This document shows, one piece after another, positions 7,628 through 15,978 of a DNA stretch of 64,000 bases (position 1 is its first letter; each line of letters opens with the position of its first letter). Under the pieces are notes generated by a model. It made no database searches, was not told the origin of the DNA, and was given only the letters and a program-made list of their open reading frames with translations. Location of the stretch: assembly GCF_024438035.1 (NCBI RefSeq), contig NZ_JANFQF010000026.1:1-64000 (forward strand), given 5' to 3'. Both the position numbers and the translations under genes were made by a program. Origin of the DNA: Rhodococcus tibetensis (GTDB lineage: Bacteria; Actinomycetota; Actinomycetes; Mycobacteriales; Mycobacteriaceae).

Positions 7628-9841
7628 ATGGCAAAGAACACGTACGAACTGGGACTCGGGCTCACCGAGGAGCATCGCGCCCTCGCCGATTCCGTTCGAG
7701 CCTTCGCCGAGCGCGCCATCACATCTGAGCACGTGCGCTCCGCCGTCGAGTCCAAAGGCGAGGACAAGTTCCCGCCGTTCTGGGACGCACTCGTCGGTCA
7801 GGACCTGCTGGGACTGCACATCCCCGAGGACAAGGGCGGCCACGGCGCCGGACTGCTCACCCTGGCCGTCGCACTGGAGGCGCTCGGCCGCACGGTTGCC
7901 CCCGGCCCGTTCGTCCCGACCGCACTGTCCGCCGCCCTCGTCGCGGCCGCGGATTCCAAGGTCGGAATCGAACTGATTCCCGCCCTCCTCGACGGATCCC
8001 GCACCGCCGCAGTTGCGTTGGGGGGTTCACTCCACGCGCAGGCACACGACGGCGGATACCGAATCGAGGGAAGCGCGGACGCCGTTCTCGGCGGCGAGCA
8101 CGCCGACATCGTGCTCCTCCCGATCACCATCGGCGGCGACGTTCGCTGGGCCGTCGTCGAGTTGGCAGACGTCACCGTCGTCGCGCAGGACAGCATCGAC
8201 GTACTGCGGGGCTCGGCAAGAATCACGGCAGAGGCCGTTCACGTCGGCGCCGATCGGATCCTCGACGGACTGAGTGAACAGCGCGTGCGATCGATCGCCA
8301 CCGTCGTCCTGGGCGCCGAAGCGATCGGCGTGATGTCGTGGTGCGTGTCCACGGCATCCGAGTACGCAAAGACCCGGGTGCAGTTCGGGCGTCCGATCGG
8401 CCAGTTTCAGGGTGTCAAGCACAAGTGCGCCCACATGGGCATCGCCCTGGAGAAGGCGCGCGCCGTGCTGTGGGATGCCGCCTCTGCCCTCGACAACGGC
8501 GACGACACCGCCGATTTCGCGGCAGATATTGCCGCCGTCATCGTTCCCGACGCGGCCGTGCAGTGCGCCCAGGACTGCATCCAGGTGCACGGCGGCATCG
8601 GATTCACCTGGGAGCACGACGCCCACCTGTACTACCGGCGGGCGTTGTCGATCCGCGCTCTCCTCGGAACCCGGGAAGCACGCGCCCACCGCGTCGCCGA
8701 CCGATCCCTCGCCGGCACCGCCCGCCACTCCGAACTGAAACTACCGGAGGAAGCGGAGGCGATACGGGCGCAAGTACGCGCAGAACTCGCACCGCTGGCC
8801 GACCTCGGTGAGGACGACCAGCTGATCGCCCTCGGCGACGGCGGCTGGGTGCAACCTCATCTGCCGAAACCATACGGGCGCAGCGCGTCTCCGCTGGAGC
8901 AGATCGTCATCGCACAGGAAATCAAGGCGGCCGGCATCCCGATGCCGCAGCTGCTGATGGGCGGCTGGGCGGTCCAGGCCGTCGTCGCGCACGGCACCGA
9001 GGCACAGAAGCAGGAGCTCGCCGTCCCCACCCTGCGGGGAGATCTGGTGTGGTGCCAGCTGTTCAGCGAACCTGGCGCCGGTTCCGACCTCGCGTCGCTG
9101 ACGACGAAAGCGGAAAAGGTCGACGGCGGCTGGAAGGTGACCGGCCAGAAGATCTGGACCACGGTGGCGCAGTTCTCCGACTGGGCCATGCTGATCGCTC
9201 GCACCGACTCGTCCAAGCCGAAACACGAGGGCATCACCTACTTCGTCCTGGACATGTCGACACCGGGAGTCACCGTCCGACCGTTGCGTGAGATGACCGG
9301 GTCGGCCCTGTTCAACGAGGTCTTCCTCGACGACGTGTTCATCCCCGACGAGAACGTGGTCGGAAAGGTGAACGACGGCTGGAACGTGGCCCGTACGACG
9401 CTGGCCGGTGAGCGTGTGGCCCTCAGCCAGAAGATGGAGGCCTATGCCACCGACAAGGATCTGCTGCAGTTCGCCAGAGGCCGGGACCTCGGCCCGTTGG
9501 CGCGGTACCGCGTCGGCGAACTGGTCGCCGAAACCCAGGCCATCGATCTGATCGGCTCCCGGATCGTGCTGAAGCAGTTGTCGGGAGTGGATGTGAGCAC
9601 CACGTCGAGCGTCGGCAAGTTGCTCGGCATGGGCCTCGGGCAGGCGATCGCCGAGTTCGTCGTCGCCGAACTGGGACCGGCTGGTGCCGTGAGCATCCCG
9701 GGTCAGCCGAGCGACAAGGCGATGGAGCAGTTGATCGCCGGACGGGCCACCACGATCTACGGTGGCACCACCGAGGTGCAGCTCAATGTGATCGGTGAGC
9801 GCATGCTCGGACTCCCCCGCGACGCGCAGGGGGCGTCGTGA
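7628..9841 (+). CDS. Double-length acyl-CoA dehydrogenase (two fused ACAD units)
   Basis: A 737-residue flavoprotein made of two acyl-CoA dehydrogenase units. Unit one spans about residues 10-370 and ends in VHGGIGFTWEHDAHLYYRRA; unit two spans about 375-737 and contains the FAD-binding WCQLFSEPGAGSDLA and WKVTGQKIWTT segments. Unit two ends with IYGGTTEVQL, which has Gly where medium-chain enzymes have the catalytic Glu, so its base would have to come from the GER of AGERVALSQK. Tandem proteins of this kind mimic the heterodimeric FadE pairs used on steroid side chains. It would introduce the double bond hydrated by the MaoC protein. Confidence 0.87.
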   Translation: MAKNTYELGLGLTEEHRALADSVRAFAERAITSEHVRSAVESKGEDKFPPFWDALVGQDLLGLHIPEDKGGHGAGLLTLAVALEALGRTVAPGPFVPTALSAALVAAADSKVGIELIPALLDGSRTAAVALGGSLHAQAHDGGYRIEGSADAVLGGEHADIVLLPITIGGDVRWAVVELADVTVVAQDSIDVLRGSARITAEAVHVGADRILDGLSEQRVRSIATVVLGAEAIGVMSWCVSTASEYAKTRVQFGRPIGQFQGVKHKCAHMGIALEKARAVLWDAASALDNGDDTADFAADIAAVIVPDAAVQCAQDCIQVHGGIGFTWEHDAHLYYRRALSIRALLGTREARAHRVADRSLAGTARHSELKLPEEAEAIRAQVRAELAPLADLGEDDQLIALGDGGWVQPHLPKPYGRSASPLEQIVIAQEIKAAGIPMPQLLMGGWAVQAVVAHGTEAQKQELAVPTLRGDLVWCQLFSEPGAGSDLASLTTKAEKVDGGWKVTGQKIWTTVAQFSDWAMLIARTDSSKPKHEGITYFVLDMSTPGVTVRPLREMTGSALFNEVFLDDVFIPDENVVGKVNDGWNVARTTLAGERVALSQKMEAYATDKDLLQFARGRDLGPLARYRVGELVAETQAIDLIGSRIVLKQLSGVDVSTTSSVGKLLGMGLGQAIAEFVVAELGPAGAVSIPGQPSDKAMEQLIAGRATTIYGGTTEVQLNVIGERMLGLPRDAQGAS

Positions 9842-10980
9842 CCGGCGGGCCGCTGAGCGGGCTGACCGTCGTCGAGATCGCGAGCCTCGCGCCCGCCCCA
9901 TTCGGCTGCATGATCCTCGCCGACCTCGGCGCGGACGTGATCCGCGTCGAACGGGCCGGTGACGGCGGCAGCGGGCTGATGGCACCGTCGGGTGTGCTCG
10001 ACCGCGGACGACGGTCGATCGCCGTGAACCTGCGTACTCCAGAGGGGCTGGGGGCAGTTCTGACACTCGTCGACGGCGCCGACATCCTCGTCGAGGGTTT
10101 CCGTCCCGGCGTCGCGGAACGCCTGGGCATCGGCCCCGACGACTGCCTGTCCCGCAACCCCGGCCTGATCTACGGGCGCATGACCGGCTGGGGCCAGGAC
10201 GGACCCCTTGCACCGCGGGCCGGACACGACATCAACTACATCGCGCTCGCGGGCGCGCTCCAACCCATCGGGCGCGCCGGCGAGCGGCCGGTGCCGCCGC
10301 TGAACCTGTTGGGCGACTTCGGCGGTGGCGGCCTGATGTTGACGATGGGGATCCTGGCCGCGCTGCACGAGCGTTCCCGGTCGGGCCGCGGACAGGTAGT
10401 GGACGCGTCGATGGTCGACGGCGCGGCGCTGCTGACGGCGTTCGTCCACGGCATGAACGCCGCCGGTCTGTGGCAGGAGGGCCGCGGGCGGAACGTCCTC
10501 GACGGGGCCGCCGCGTTCTACGACACCTACGAGTGCGCCGACGGTCTGCACGTGGCGGTCGGGTGCGTCGAACCGCACTTCTACGGTGAACTCCTCGACG
10601 TGCTGGGGTTGAGCGGCGAGGATCTGCCGTTGCAGTACGACCTCGATGCGGCGCCGGAACTGAAGAAGCGCCTCGCCGAGGTGTTCGCGACCCGTCCGCG
10701 GGACGAATGGGCAGCACGGTTCGCCGATTCCGACGCGTGCGTGTCGCCCGTCCTCTCGCCGTGGGAAGCGCACGAGCACCCCCACAACAAGGAACGGGAG
10801 ACGTTCGTCGAGGTGGGTGGCATACGCCAGCCCGCACCGGCACCGCGCTTCAGCCGCACCCCGGCGCCCGTTCCCCGGCCGGCGCCGCGGCCCGGGCAGG
10901 ACACCGATGCGATCCTCGCGCAGGCCGGCTACGACGCGGCGGGCATCGAGCGCCTGCGCTCGGCGGGTGCCGTCGAGTAG
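9838..10980 (+). CDS. CaiB/BaiF (family III) CoA-transferase or 2-methylacyl-CoA racemase
   Basis: A 380-residue family III enzyme starting at a GTG that overlaps the dehydrogenase stop (GTGA). The N-terminal GLTVVEIASLAPAPFGCMIL and the GRMTGWGQDGPLA and GHDINYIALAGAL segments are typical of the alpha-methylacyl-CoA racemase branch; the catalytic Asp is in HDINY near residue 132. A racemase would suit an operon handling 2-methyl-branched acyl-CoAs, while CoA-transferase activity would activate the acid. Sequence alone does not decide. It is the last gene of the TetR-flanked operon. Confidence 0.85.
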   Translation: MTGGPLSGLTVVEIASLAPAPFGCMILADLGADVIRVERAGDGGSGLMAPSGVLDRGRRSIAVNLRTPEGLGAVLTLVDGADILVEGFRPGVAERLGIGPDDCLSRNPGLIYGRMTGWGQDGPLAPRAGHDINYIALAGALQPIGRAGERPVPPLNLLGDFGGGGLMLTMGILAALHERSRSGRGQVVDASMVDGAALLTAFVHGMNAAGLWQEGRGRNVLDGAAAFYDTYECADGLHVAVGCVEPHFYGELLDVLGLSGEDLPLQYDLDAAPELKKRLAEVFATRPRDEWAARFADSDACVSPVLSPWEAHEHPHNKERETFVEVGGIRQPAPAPRFSRTPAPVPRPAPRPGQDTDAILAQAGYDAAGIERLRSAGAVE

Positions 10981-10985
10981 GTGAC

Positions 10986-11041
10986 GGGGACCTATCCGCG
11001 ATCCGTGTCCGGCGGGAAGCCACCGGTCGCGATAGGTCCCC
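10986..11041. terminator. Long hairpin at a convergent gene end
   Basis: GGGGACCTATCCGCGA (10986-11001) pairs with TCGCGATAGGTCCCC (11027-11041), a 15-base-pair stem with one bulged base and a 25-base loop. It begins six bases after the CoA-transferase stop and lies mostly inside the last codons of the convergent oxidoreductase gene. No T-run follows on either strand, so a terminator role is probable but not proved. Confidence 0.5.
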
Positions 11042-11453
11042 ACTCCTCGATGGTGATCCGGATGAGGCTTTTGTTCTGCTTCCGCATGGCGTCCCGGTAC
11101 TCGTCCCAGTCGGGATGCTCACCGGAGATTCCGCGGAAGTACTCGACCAGGGGCTCGAGCGCATCGGGCATGTCCAGTACCTCGGCCGTGCCGTCGATCT
11201 GCACGTAGGCACCGTTGAACTCGTCGGAGAGCACGCACACGTTGACGGCGGGGTCGTGCCGCACGTTCGCGGCCTTGGCGCGCTGCGGGTAGGTGGAGAC
11301 GACGATCCGTCCCTCCGCGTCGAGTCCCGACGTGACCGGTGAGATTTGCAGACCCCCGGACCTCTTCCGGGTGATCAGCACGCTCCGGTGCCGGGGACGG
11401 ACGAATTCGAGCAACTCCTCACGCGACACGTGCTGTGCGGTAGCGACGGCCAT
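10992..11453 (-). CDS. PPOX-class F420-dependent oxidoreductase
   Basis: A 153-residue split-barrel protein of the pyridoxamine-phosphate-oxidase-like class. The order of segments (HRSVLITRKRSGGLQISPV, then STYPQRAKAANVRHDPAVNV, then the C-terminal IRITIEEWGPI) is that of actinobacterial F420-dependent reductases. It probably binds deazaflavin F420 and reduces an unknown substrate. The ATG at 11453 is the natural start. It is convergent with the CoA-transferase operon, and its C-terminal codons form the hairpin at 10986-11041. Confidence 0.85.
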   Translation of the reverse strand: MAVATAQHVSREELLEFVRPRHRSVLITRKRSGGLQISPVTSGLDAEGRIVVSTYPQRAKAANVRHDPAVNVCVLSDEFNGAYVQIDGTAEVLDMPDALEPLVEYFRGISGEHPDWDEYRDAMRKQNKSLIRITIEEWGPIATGGFPPDTDRG

Positions 11454-11518
11454 GGTGCACCTTCTCTTCTCGACGGGTCGTTGCCCTCACCCTAGGCGGA
11501 CCCTGTGACGGGAACTGA

Positions 11519-11959
11519 TCAGTCGACGCTCTTGATCGTCTTCATCGTGATCAGCGAGGTGACCCGCGACACCGCCGGGAGTCCCCCGAGTTTCGTCACC
11601 ATGAACCGCTCGTAGGTGGCAAGGTCGCGTACGGCGACGCGGATGAAATAGTCGGGGATCCCGAACAGGCGCCGACATTCGATCACCTCGTCGAACGCAG
11701 CCACACGCGACTCGAACTGCTCGATGGTGGCCTGGTCGTTCACTCCGATCTCGGCCGTGACGATCACCTGGAAGCCGCGATCGAGCGCTTCCTGACTGAC
11801 CACTGCGCGGTAGCCGGTGATGATCCCGTCTGCCTCGAGCTTCTTCACGCGCCGCAGGCACGGCGACGGAGTCAGGCCGACGAGGTCGGCAAGTTCGGTG
11901 TTGGTCAGGCTCGAGTCCCGGCGCAGATGCGACAAAATTGCGTGATCGACGGCGTCCAT
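11519..11959 (-). CDS. Lrp/AsnC-family transcriptional regulator
   Basis: A 146-residue feast/famine regulator with a helix-turn-helix at about residues 18-45 (TNTELADLVGLTPSPCLRRV) and the RAM ligand-binding domain in the second half. The arrangement, divergent from azlCD, is the same as for AzlB/Lrp regulators of branched-chain amino-acid exporters in other bacteria. It probably senses a branched-chain amino acid and controls the neighbouring azlCD pair. The start codon overlaps TTGATCAA (11959-11966), a possible half-operator. Confidence 0.88.
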   Translation of the reverse strand: MDAVDHAILSHLRRDSSLTNTELADLVGLTPSPCLRRVKKLEADGIITGYRAVVSQEALDRGFQVIVTAEIGVNDQATIEQFESRVAAFDEVIECRRLFGIPDYFIRVAVRDLATYERFMVTKLGGLPAVSRVTSLITMKTIKSVD

Positions 11960-12039
11960 TGATCAATTATTGCGCACAGTCCCCTTTTCGTACATTTCTC
12001 CGCAATCGCCCACCTCGATGATCGCTATACCTTTGCGTA

Positions 12040-12780
12040 GTGACCGAATCAGCACCCCAGTCGACGGCCACCGTCGTCGGCGCCGAGGCTCCGCCTTCCT
12101 CGGAACTACGCCGCGCTCTCCGCGCCTCACTCCCCGTCGGGGTCGGACTGTTTCCCCTCGGTATCGCCCTCGGGGTCCTCGTTGTGCAACAGGGGCTGAG
12201 CCCATGGTGGGCACTGGTCTTCACGTCGCTGATCTATGCCGGTTCACTCGAATTCGTCGCAGTGGGACTGGTGACCGCGATGACGCCACTGCCCTACATC
12301 GCGCTGACCGCACTGCTCGTGAACTTTCGGCACGTCTTCTACGCGCTCAGCTTTCCGCTCGACACGATCAAGGGCCGGCCGGCGCGCCTCTACAGCATGT
12401 TCGCGCTCACCGACGAGGCCTACGCCATGGCGGTCACCAGCGACCGCAAGGCGGTGTCCGGGCGGATGATCGTGTACACCCAGCTGTACCTCCACGCCTA
12501 CTGGATCGGCGGCGCCGCGCTCGGCGCCGTTGCTGCCCAATGGATCCCGGACAGCATCGTCGGCATGGACTTCGCGTTGACCGCGTTGTTCGTCGTACTG
12601 TCCATCGAGGCCGTCCGAGCGCAGCGTGGCCTCGCAGTTCCCCTGATGGGCGTCACCTGCGCTGTGGTCGCGCGCCTGGTCGACGTCGACCACATGCTGC
12701 CGCTGGCAATGGGGGCATTCGTGAGTCTGCTCATCCTTCGATACGTCATCACTCGGAAGAAAGTTGCCGGCGATGCCTGA
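12040..12780 (+). CDS. azlC: AzlC-family branched-chain amino acid exporter, large subunit
   Basis: A 246-residue membrane protein with about five or six helices. It contains the AzlC signature PVGVGLFPLGIALGVLVVQQ early and NFRHVFYALSFPLD near residue 110. With AzlD it forms an efflux pair for branched-chain amino acids or their analogues. Translation starts at a GTG at 12040. TATACC at 12026-12031 lies only eight bases upstream, so the message may be leaderless. The neighbouring Lrp gene is the likely regulator. Confidence 0.88.
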   Translation: MTESAPQSTATVVGAEAPPSSELRRALRASLPVGVGLFPLGIALGVLVVQQGLSPWWALVFTSLIYAGSLEFVAVGLVTAMTPLPYIALTALLVNFRHVFYALSFPLDTIKGRPARLYSMFALTDEAYAMAVTSDRKAVSGRMIVYTQLYLHAYWIGGAALGAVAAQWIPDSIVGMDFALTALFVVLSIEAVRAQRGLAVPLMGVTCAVVARLVDVDHMLPLAMGAFVSLLILRYVITRKKVAGDA

Positions 12781-13102
12781 GTCGGGTTACCTTCTCGCGG
12801 CCGTGGCCGTCATGGCGATTGTCACCTTCGCCCTCCGCGCCATCCCGTTCGCGGTTCTCCACCCGTTGCGATCCTCGGCGCTGGTCGGTTATCTCGGCGT
12901 GTTCATGCCGGCCGGAATCATGTCGATCCTGGTGGTCTACTCGCTGAAGAACGTGTCGATCACCGTCCCGGCGCACGGATTACCCGAACTGCTCGCCGTG
13001 GCAGCAACCGCCGCGGTGCACCTGTGGCGCAAGAATGCGGTGCTCTCGATCGTGGTCGGGACCGGGCTGTACGTGATCCTGATGAACTGGGTTTTCGGCT
13101 GA
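12773..13102 (+). CDS. azlD: AzlD-family branched-chain amino acid exporter, small subunit
   Basis: A 109-residue protein with three to four membrane helices and the AzlD hallmark RAIPFAVLHPLR near residue 22, followed by YLGVFMPAGIMSILVVYSLK. The ATG at 12773 overlaps the azlC stop by eight bases, consistent with coupled translation of an AzlCD complex. Its last 123 bases overlap, antisense, the 3' end of the GGDEF gene; see that entry. Confidence 0.86.
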   Translation: MPESGYLLAAVAVMAIVTFALRAIPFAVLHPLRSSALVGYLGVFMPAGIMSILVVYSLKNVSITVPAHGLPELLAVAATAAVHLWRKNAVLSIVVGTGLYVILMNWVFG

Positions 13103-14500
13103 GTAGAGGGCATACCCGCCGGCACCTCCTGCCTTCGCCCGATACATCGCCGAGTCCGCGCGGCGAACCAACTCTTCGCGCATGCAGTCCGGATCCGAGA
13201 GGGCGATACCGACGCTGCCACTGATCGGCAACTGGAGGCGTGCCACCTGGTTCAGCACAGCCAAACTGTCGGTGATGCCCTTGGCGACGGCGATTGCCTC
13301 GTCGGCGTCCGCGATGTGCTCGCACACGACTAAAAATTCGTCGCCTCCGATCCGGGCGACGGTATCGTCCGGACGCACTGCCGAGCGCAGGTGGTCGGCG
13401 AGGACGACGAGCACGTCGTCGCCACCGGCATGGCCGAGGCTGTCGTTCTGGATTTTGAAGTCGTCGAGATCGATCAGCAACAGAGCCATGGTGGTGCTCT
13501 CGGCCCGCGCCGCATCGAGAGCCGAGTCGATTCGTCGGCGGGCCAGCGTCCGGTTCGGTAACCCCGTCAGGGGGTCGTGCAGACTTTGATGCAGCAGTTG
13601 CGCTTCCACCTCGATGCGGCGGATCGCCGCCGACAGCACTGCCGTCACCGATCGGAGAAAGGCCAGATCTCGGTCGGTGTAGTCGCGGGGGCGATGACTG
13701 TGCGCGGTGAGCACTCCCCACACCGGGTCGGCACCGATCGGCACACACACCCCGCTCTGCAGCGCACGTCTGGTCATCGCCGCCGTGGAGAAACGGGTCT
13801 CGTGGGTTCGGTCGGGGCACACCACCACTGACTCGGCCACGGCGGTATATCCAGGCTGTGAGCCCGTACCGGGCGCGAAGCTCACCGGTCCCGGCGCCGG
13901 ACCCCGGTACGCAAGGACGGTCAGTTCCTCCCCTTCGCCGGGAACGCGGGCTATAGACGTACAGCGCACACCCATGAGCGCCGTCGCTGCCCGGGTCGCC
14001 GCGTCCAGAAGCTCGTCGAGGTCGCCGTCGACGGCGAGCTGACTCAACTCGGCGATCGCCTGCTGCTCGCGGGCCCGGTACGCGGCCGCCTCGAGAGCGC
14101 TGTGCAGTCGGCGTTCTTCTATCTGCGCGCCGCGGCGATCGTGTGCGATCGAGGCGATCACTGTCGGACCGGAGGTGTCGGATTGAACGACGAACGTCGA
14201 AATCAACATGGGGATCGGCTCCCCGGTCACGAAATGGCGGAGCTCCGTCAGCCCGGTCCACTCCCCCCGTTCCACGAGGGCCGACTCCACCTCGGGTGCC
14301 TGCACCAGACCGACATCGGTGAAGAACTCCGCCGTCGTCCTCGCATAGGCGTCGGCGGGGCTACTCAATCCCACGAGGCGGACGGCCGCCGGATTGAGAA
14401 ATACGATCCGGCCCGACGCGAACTCCGACAGAAAGACCAGCGTCGGGGCTTGCTCGAGGACTGCGAGAAGCATCTGCGAGTCTTGCAGTCGCGATTCCAT
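12980..14500 (-). CDS. PAS-GAF-GGDEF diguanylate cyclase
   Basis: A 506-residue soluble sensor enzyme. A PAS domain (about residues 8-125) is followed by a short coiled helix, a GAF domain (about 145-295) and a GGDEF domain (about 300-465). The active site is an intact GGDEF at 385-389. RPDD at 376-379, five residues before it, is a textbook RxxD inhibitory site, so the enzyme should make c-di-GMP under product feedback. No EAL domain is present. The final 40 residues are low-complexity and lie antisense to azlD, suggesting the original stop was lost and the frame read on. Confidence 0.9.
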   Translation of the reverse strand: MESRLQDSQMLLAVLEQAPTLVFLSEFASGRIVFLNPAAVRLVGLSSPADAYARTTAEFFTDVGLVQAPEVESALVERGEWTGLTELRHFVTGEPIPMLISTFVVQSDTSGPTVIASIAHDRRGAQIEERRLHSALEAAAYRAREQQAIAELSQLAVDGDLDELLDAATRAATALMGVRCTSIARVPGEGEELTVLAYRGPAPGPVSFAPGTGSQPGYTAVAESVVVCPDRTHETRFSTAAMTRRALQSGVCVPIGADPVWGVLTAHSHRPRDYTDRDLAFLRSVTAVLSAAIRRIEVEAQLLHQSLHDPLTGLPNRTLARRRIDSALDAARAESTTMALLLIDLDDFKIQNDSLGHAGGDDVLVVLADHLRSAVRPDDTVARIGGDEFLVVCEHIADADEAIAVAKGITDSLAVLNQVARLQLPISGSVGIALSDPDCMREELVRRADSAMYRAKAGGAGGYALYSAENPVHQDHVQPGPDHDREHRILAPQVHRGGCCHGEQFG

Positions 14501-14632
14501 GCAGCCCCCCTAGCCAGTGGTGCCGTCCACGATATGTCCCACGTGCTGGCCGTGATGACCGAGCCCGCCCCGCATCGAACGGGACCACCCGATCAACGAC
14601 CCCACCCGCCCCGACGGCGGTATGTTGCGACG

Positions 14633-15520
14633 GTGGCAGCCGAGTCCCCGCTCCTCCTGCGTCACCGGCTCCGGTGGATCGCGACAGCGCTTCTCCTCGC
14701 GCTCGTCTACGCCGCGTCCCTCACTGTCTACGGGTTGAGCAGCCGCGACATCGAGGAGGACGTGCCGGTCACTATCGACGACGACGTCGTCATGGTGCTC
14801 GTGACCGCAAAATCGCTGCAGCCGACGACCGACCGGATGCAGGCCGAGGTGACGATCGCTGCCGGTCAGGATTTCCTCCACGCCAATGGCGACACCCTGA
14901 ACCGGGACATCACCCTCCTGCTCGTCCCTAGCACCAGCCACGAGCAGATCGTCTTCCGCGAAGGCACCGCGCCCACGACATTCGACACCGAGTTCATCGC
15001 GAACGGCAACGCAGCCACGTGGCCCTTCGACCGGTTCGACGTGAACCCGATGGTGGTCGAGGCGTACCAAGGCCGCGGCGCCGAACGCGAACTGGTACCC
15101 ACGGGCGTTCTCCTGGACGGACGGGTCGACGGATGGAAGGCGAAGGCCGAAGCAGTGGCGGTCGACACCGACATCTCACGGAACGGCACCGGCGTCGACG
15201 TGAGGTTGGCACGCACGGGCGGAAACCTCATCTACGCCGGAATTCTTCTACTGATGATGACGACGTTGGCCGTCCTCGCTGCCTTCGTCGCGCTGCAGAC
15301 GTTCCGGCGTAAACGGGCCGTCGATACGGACATGCTCGGATGGATGGCCGCAATGCTGTTCGCCGTCGTACCCCTGCGCGGAATCCTGCCGGGCAGCCCG
15401 CCCATCGGGTCGTGGGTCGACATCGGGCTCACGGTCTGGGTGGTGTCCACACTGGTCGCATCACTTGCCCTCTTCGTGTTCTGCTGGTGGCGCGACAGCG
15501 AGCCCGCCGAAAAAACGTGA
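14633..15520 (+). CDS. DUF4436 membrane protein
   Basis: A 295-residue protein. One membrane helix lies near the N-terminus (about residues 14-35), a large extracytoplasmic beta-rich domain runs from about 40 to 190, and three helices at about 195-220, 230-250 and 258-282 complete it. The pattern and segments such as WPFDRFDVNP match DUF4436, known from mycobacteria and relatives, function unknown. The frame is open far upstream, but TATGTT at 14621-14626 followed six bases later by GTG at 14633 looks like a leaderless start; the ATG at 14555 is the alternative. Confidence 0.78.
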   Translation: MAAESPLLLRHRLRWIATALLLALVYAASLTVYGLSSRDIEEDVPVTIDDDVVMVLVTAKSLQPTTDRMQAEVTIAAGQDFLHANGDTLNRDITLLLVPSTSHEQIVFREGTAPTTFDTEFIANGNAATWPFDRFDVNPMVVEAYQGRGAERELVPTGVLLDGRVDGWKAKAEAVAVDTDISRNGTGVDVRLARTGGNLIYAGILLLMMTTLAVLAAFVALQTFRRKRAVDTDMLGWMAAMLFAVVPLRGILPGSPPIGSWVDIGLTVWVVSTLVASLALFVFCWWRDSEPAEKT

Positions 15521-15525
15521 CCGCG

Positions 15526-15885
15526 CTACGAGCAGCAGTTCGGGTCCAGGACGAAGCGCAGCGCCTCGAGAGCGTCGCGCTGTGGGCGGTAGTACACATT
15601 CATTCCGCGCCGAGTGGGGACGACCATGCCTGCCTTCTTCAGTTGCCCCAGGTGATGACTGACGGTCGATTCGGACACGCCGACACCCGCGGCGAGATCA
15701 CAGGTACAGACCTCACCCTCGCTAGCGGACAACAGGATCGACATCAGCTTGATGCGCACCGGATCGGCTAGGGCCTTGAGCCGAACGGCCACCTCGAGCG
15801 CCGCGTGGTCCGACGTAGGCCCCGACGCGACGGGGGCGCAGCAGATCGGTGACGTCGCATCGATCAGGGGCAAGGCTTTGGGCAT
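15526..15885 (-). CDS. ArsR/SmtB-family arsenic or cadmium-type repressor
   Basis: A 119-residue winged-helix repressor. Metal or metalloid thiolate ligands are plausible in three places: PICCAP near the N-terminus, VCTCDLA in the helix before recognition (an ArsR/CadC-type CxC), and NCCS at the C-terminus. The DNA-reading helix is SESTVSHHLGQLKKAG. The ATG at 15885 (MPKALP) is preferred to one 16 codons earlier, because the latter would cover the operator. It is divergent from the ArsI/CadI enzyme and almost certainly represses it through the dyads at 15907-15963. Confidence 0.88.
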   Translation of the reverse strand: MPKALPLIDATSPICCAPVASGPTSDHAALEVAVRLKALADPVRIKLMSILLSASEGEVCTCDLAAGVGVSESTVSHHLGQLKKAGMVVPTRRGMNVYYRPQRDALEALRFVLDPNCCS

Positions 15886-15906
15886 GAACCCATTGTGCCC
15901 ACCTTC

Positions 15907-15963
15907 TTGACATACGTCAAAAAGGTGGCGCATAGTGGATGAGGTAATTCGATATACATCGAA
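15907..15963. promoter_or_regulatory. ArsR operator pair and promoter of the ArsI/CadI gene
   Basis: Two similar dyads centred on ATAC: TTGACATACGTCAA (15907-15920) and TTCGATATACATCGAA (15948-15963). The first contains a TTGACA -35 box, with CATAGT 18 bases later as -10, so a bound repressor would block RNA polymerase. The second lies at the start of the transcript, just before the ribosome site. Confidence 0.65.
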
Positions 15964-15978
15964 AAGGTGGAGGATCTC

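Noticed and set aside
8741..10213. A 490-codon frame on the minus strand
   Set aside because: It is arginine/proline/histidine-rich antisense shadow of the acyl-CoA dehydrogenase and CoA-transferase genes, whose motifs are clear on the plus strand.
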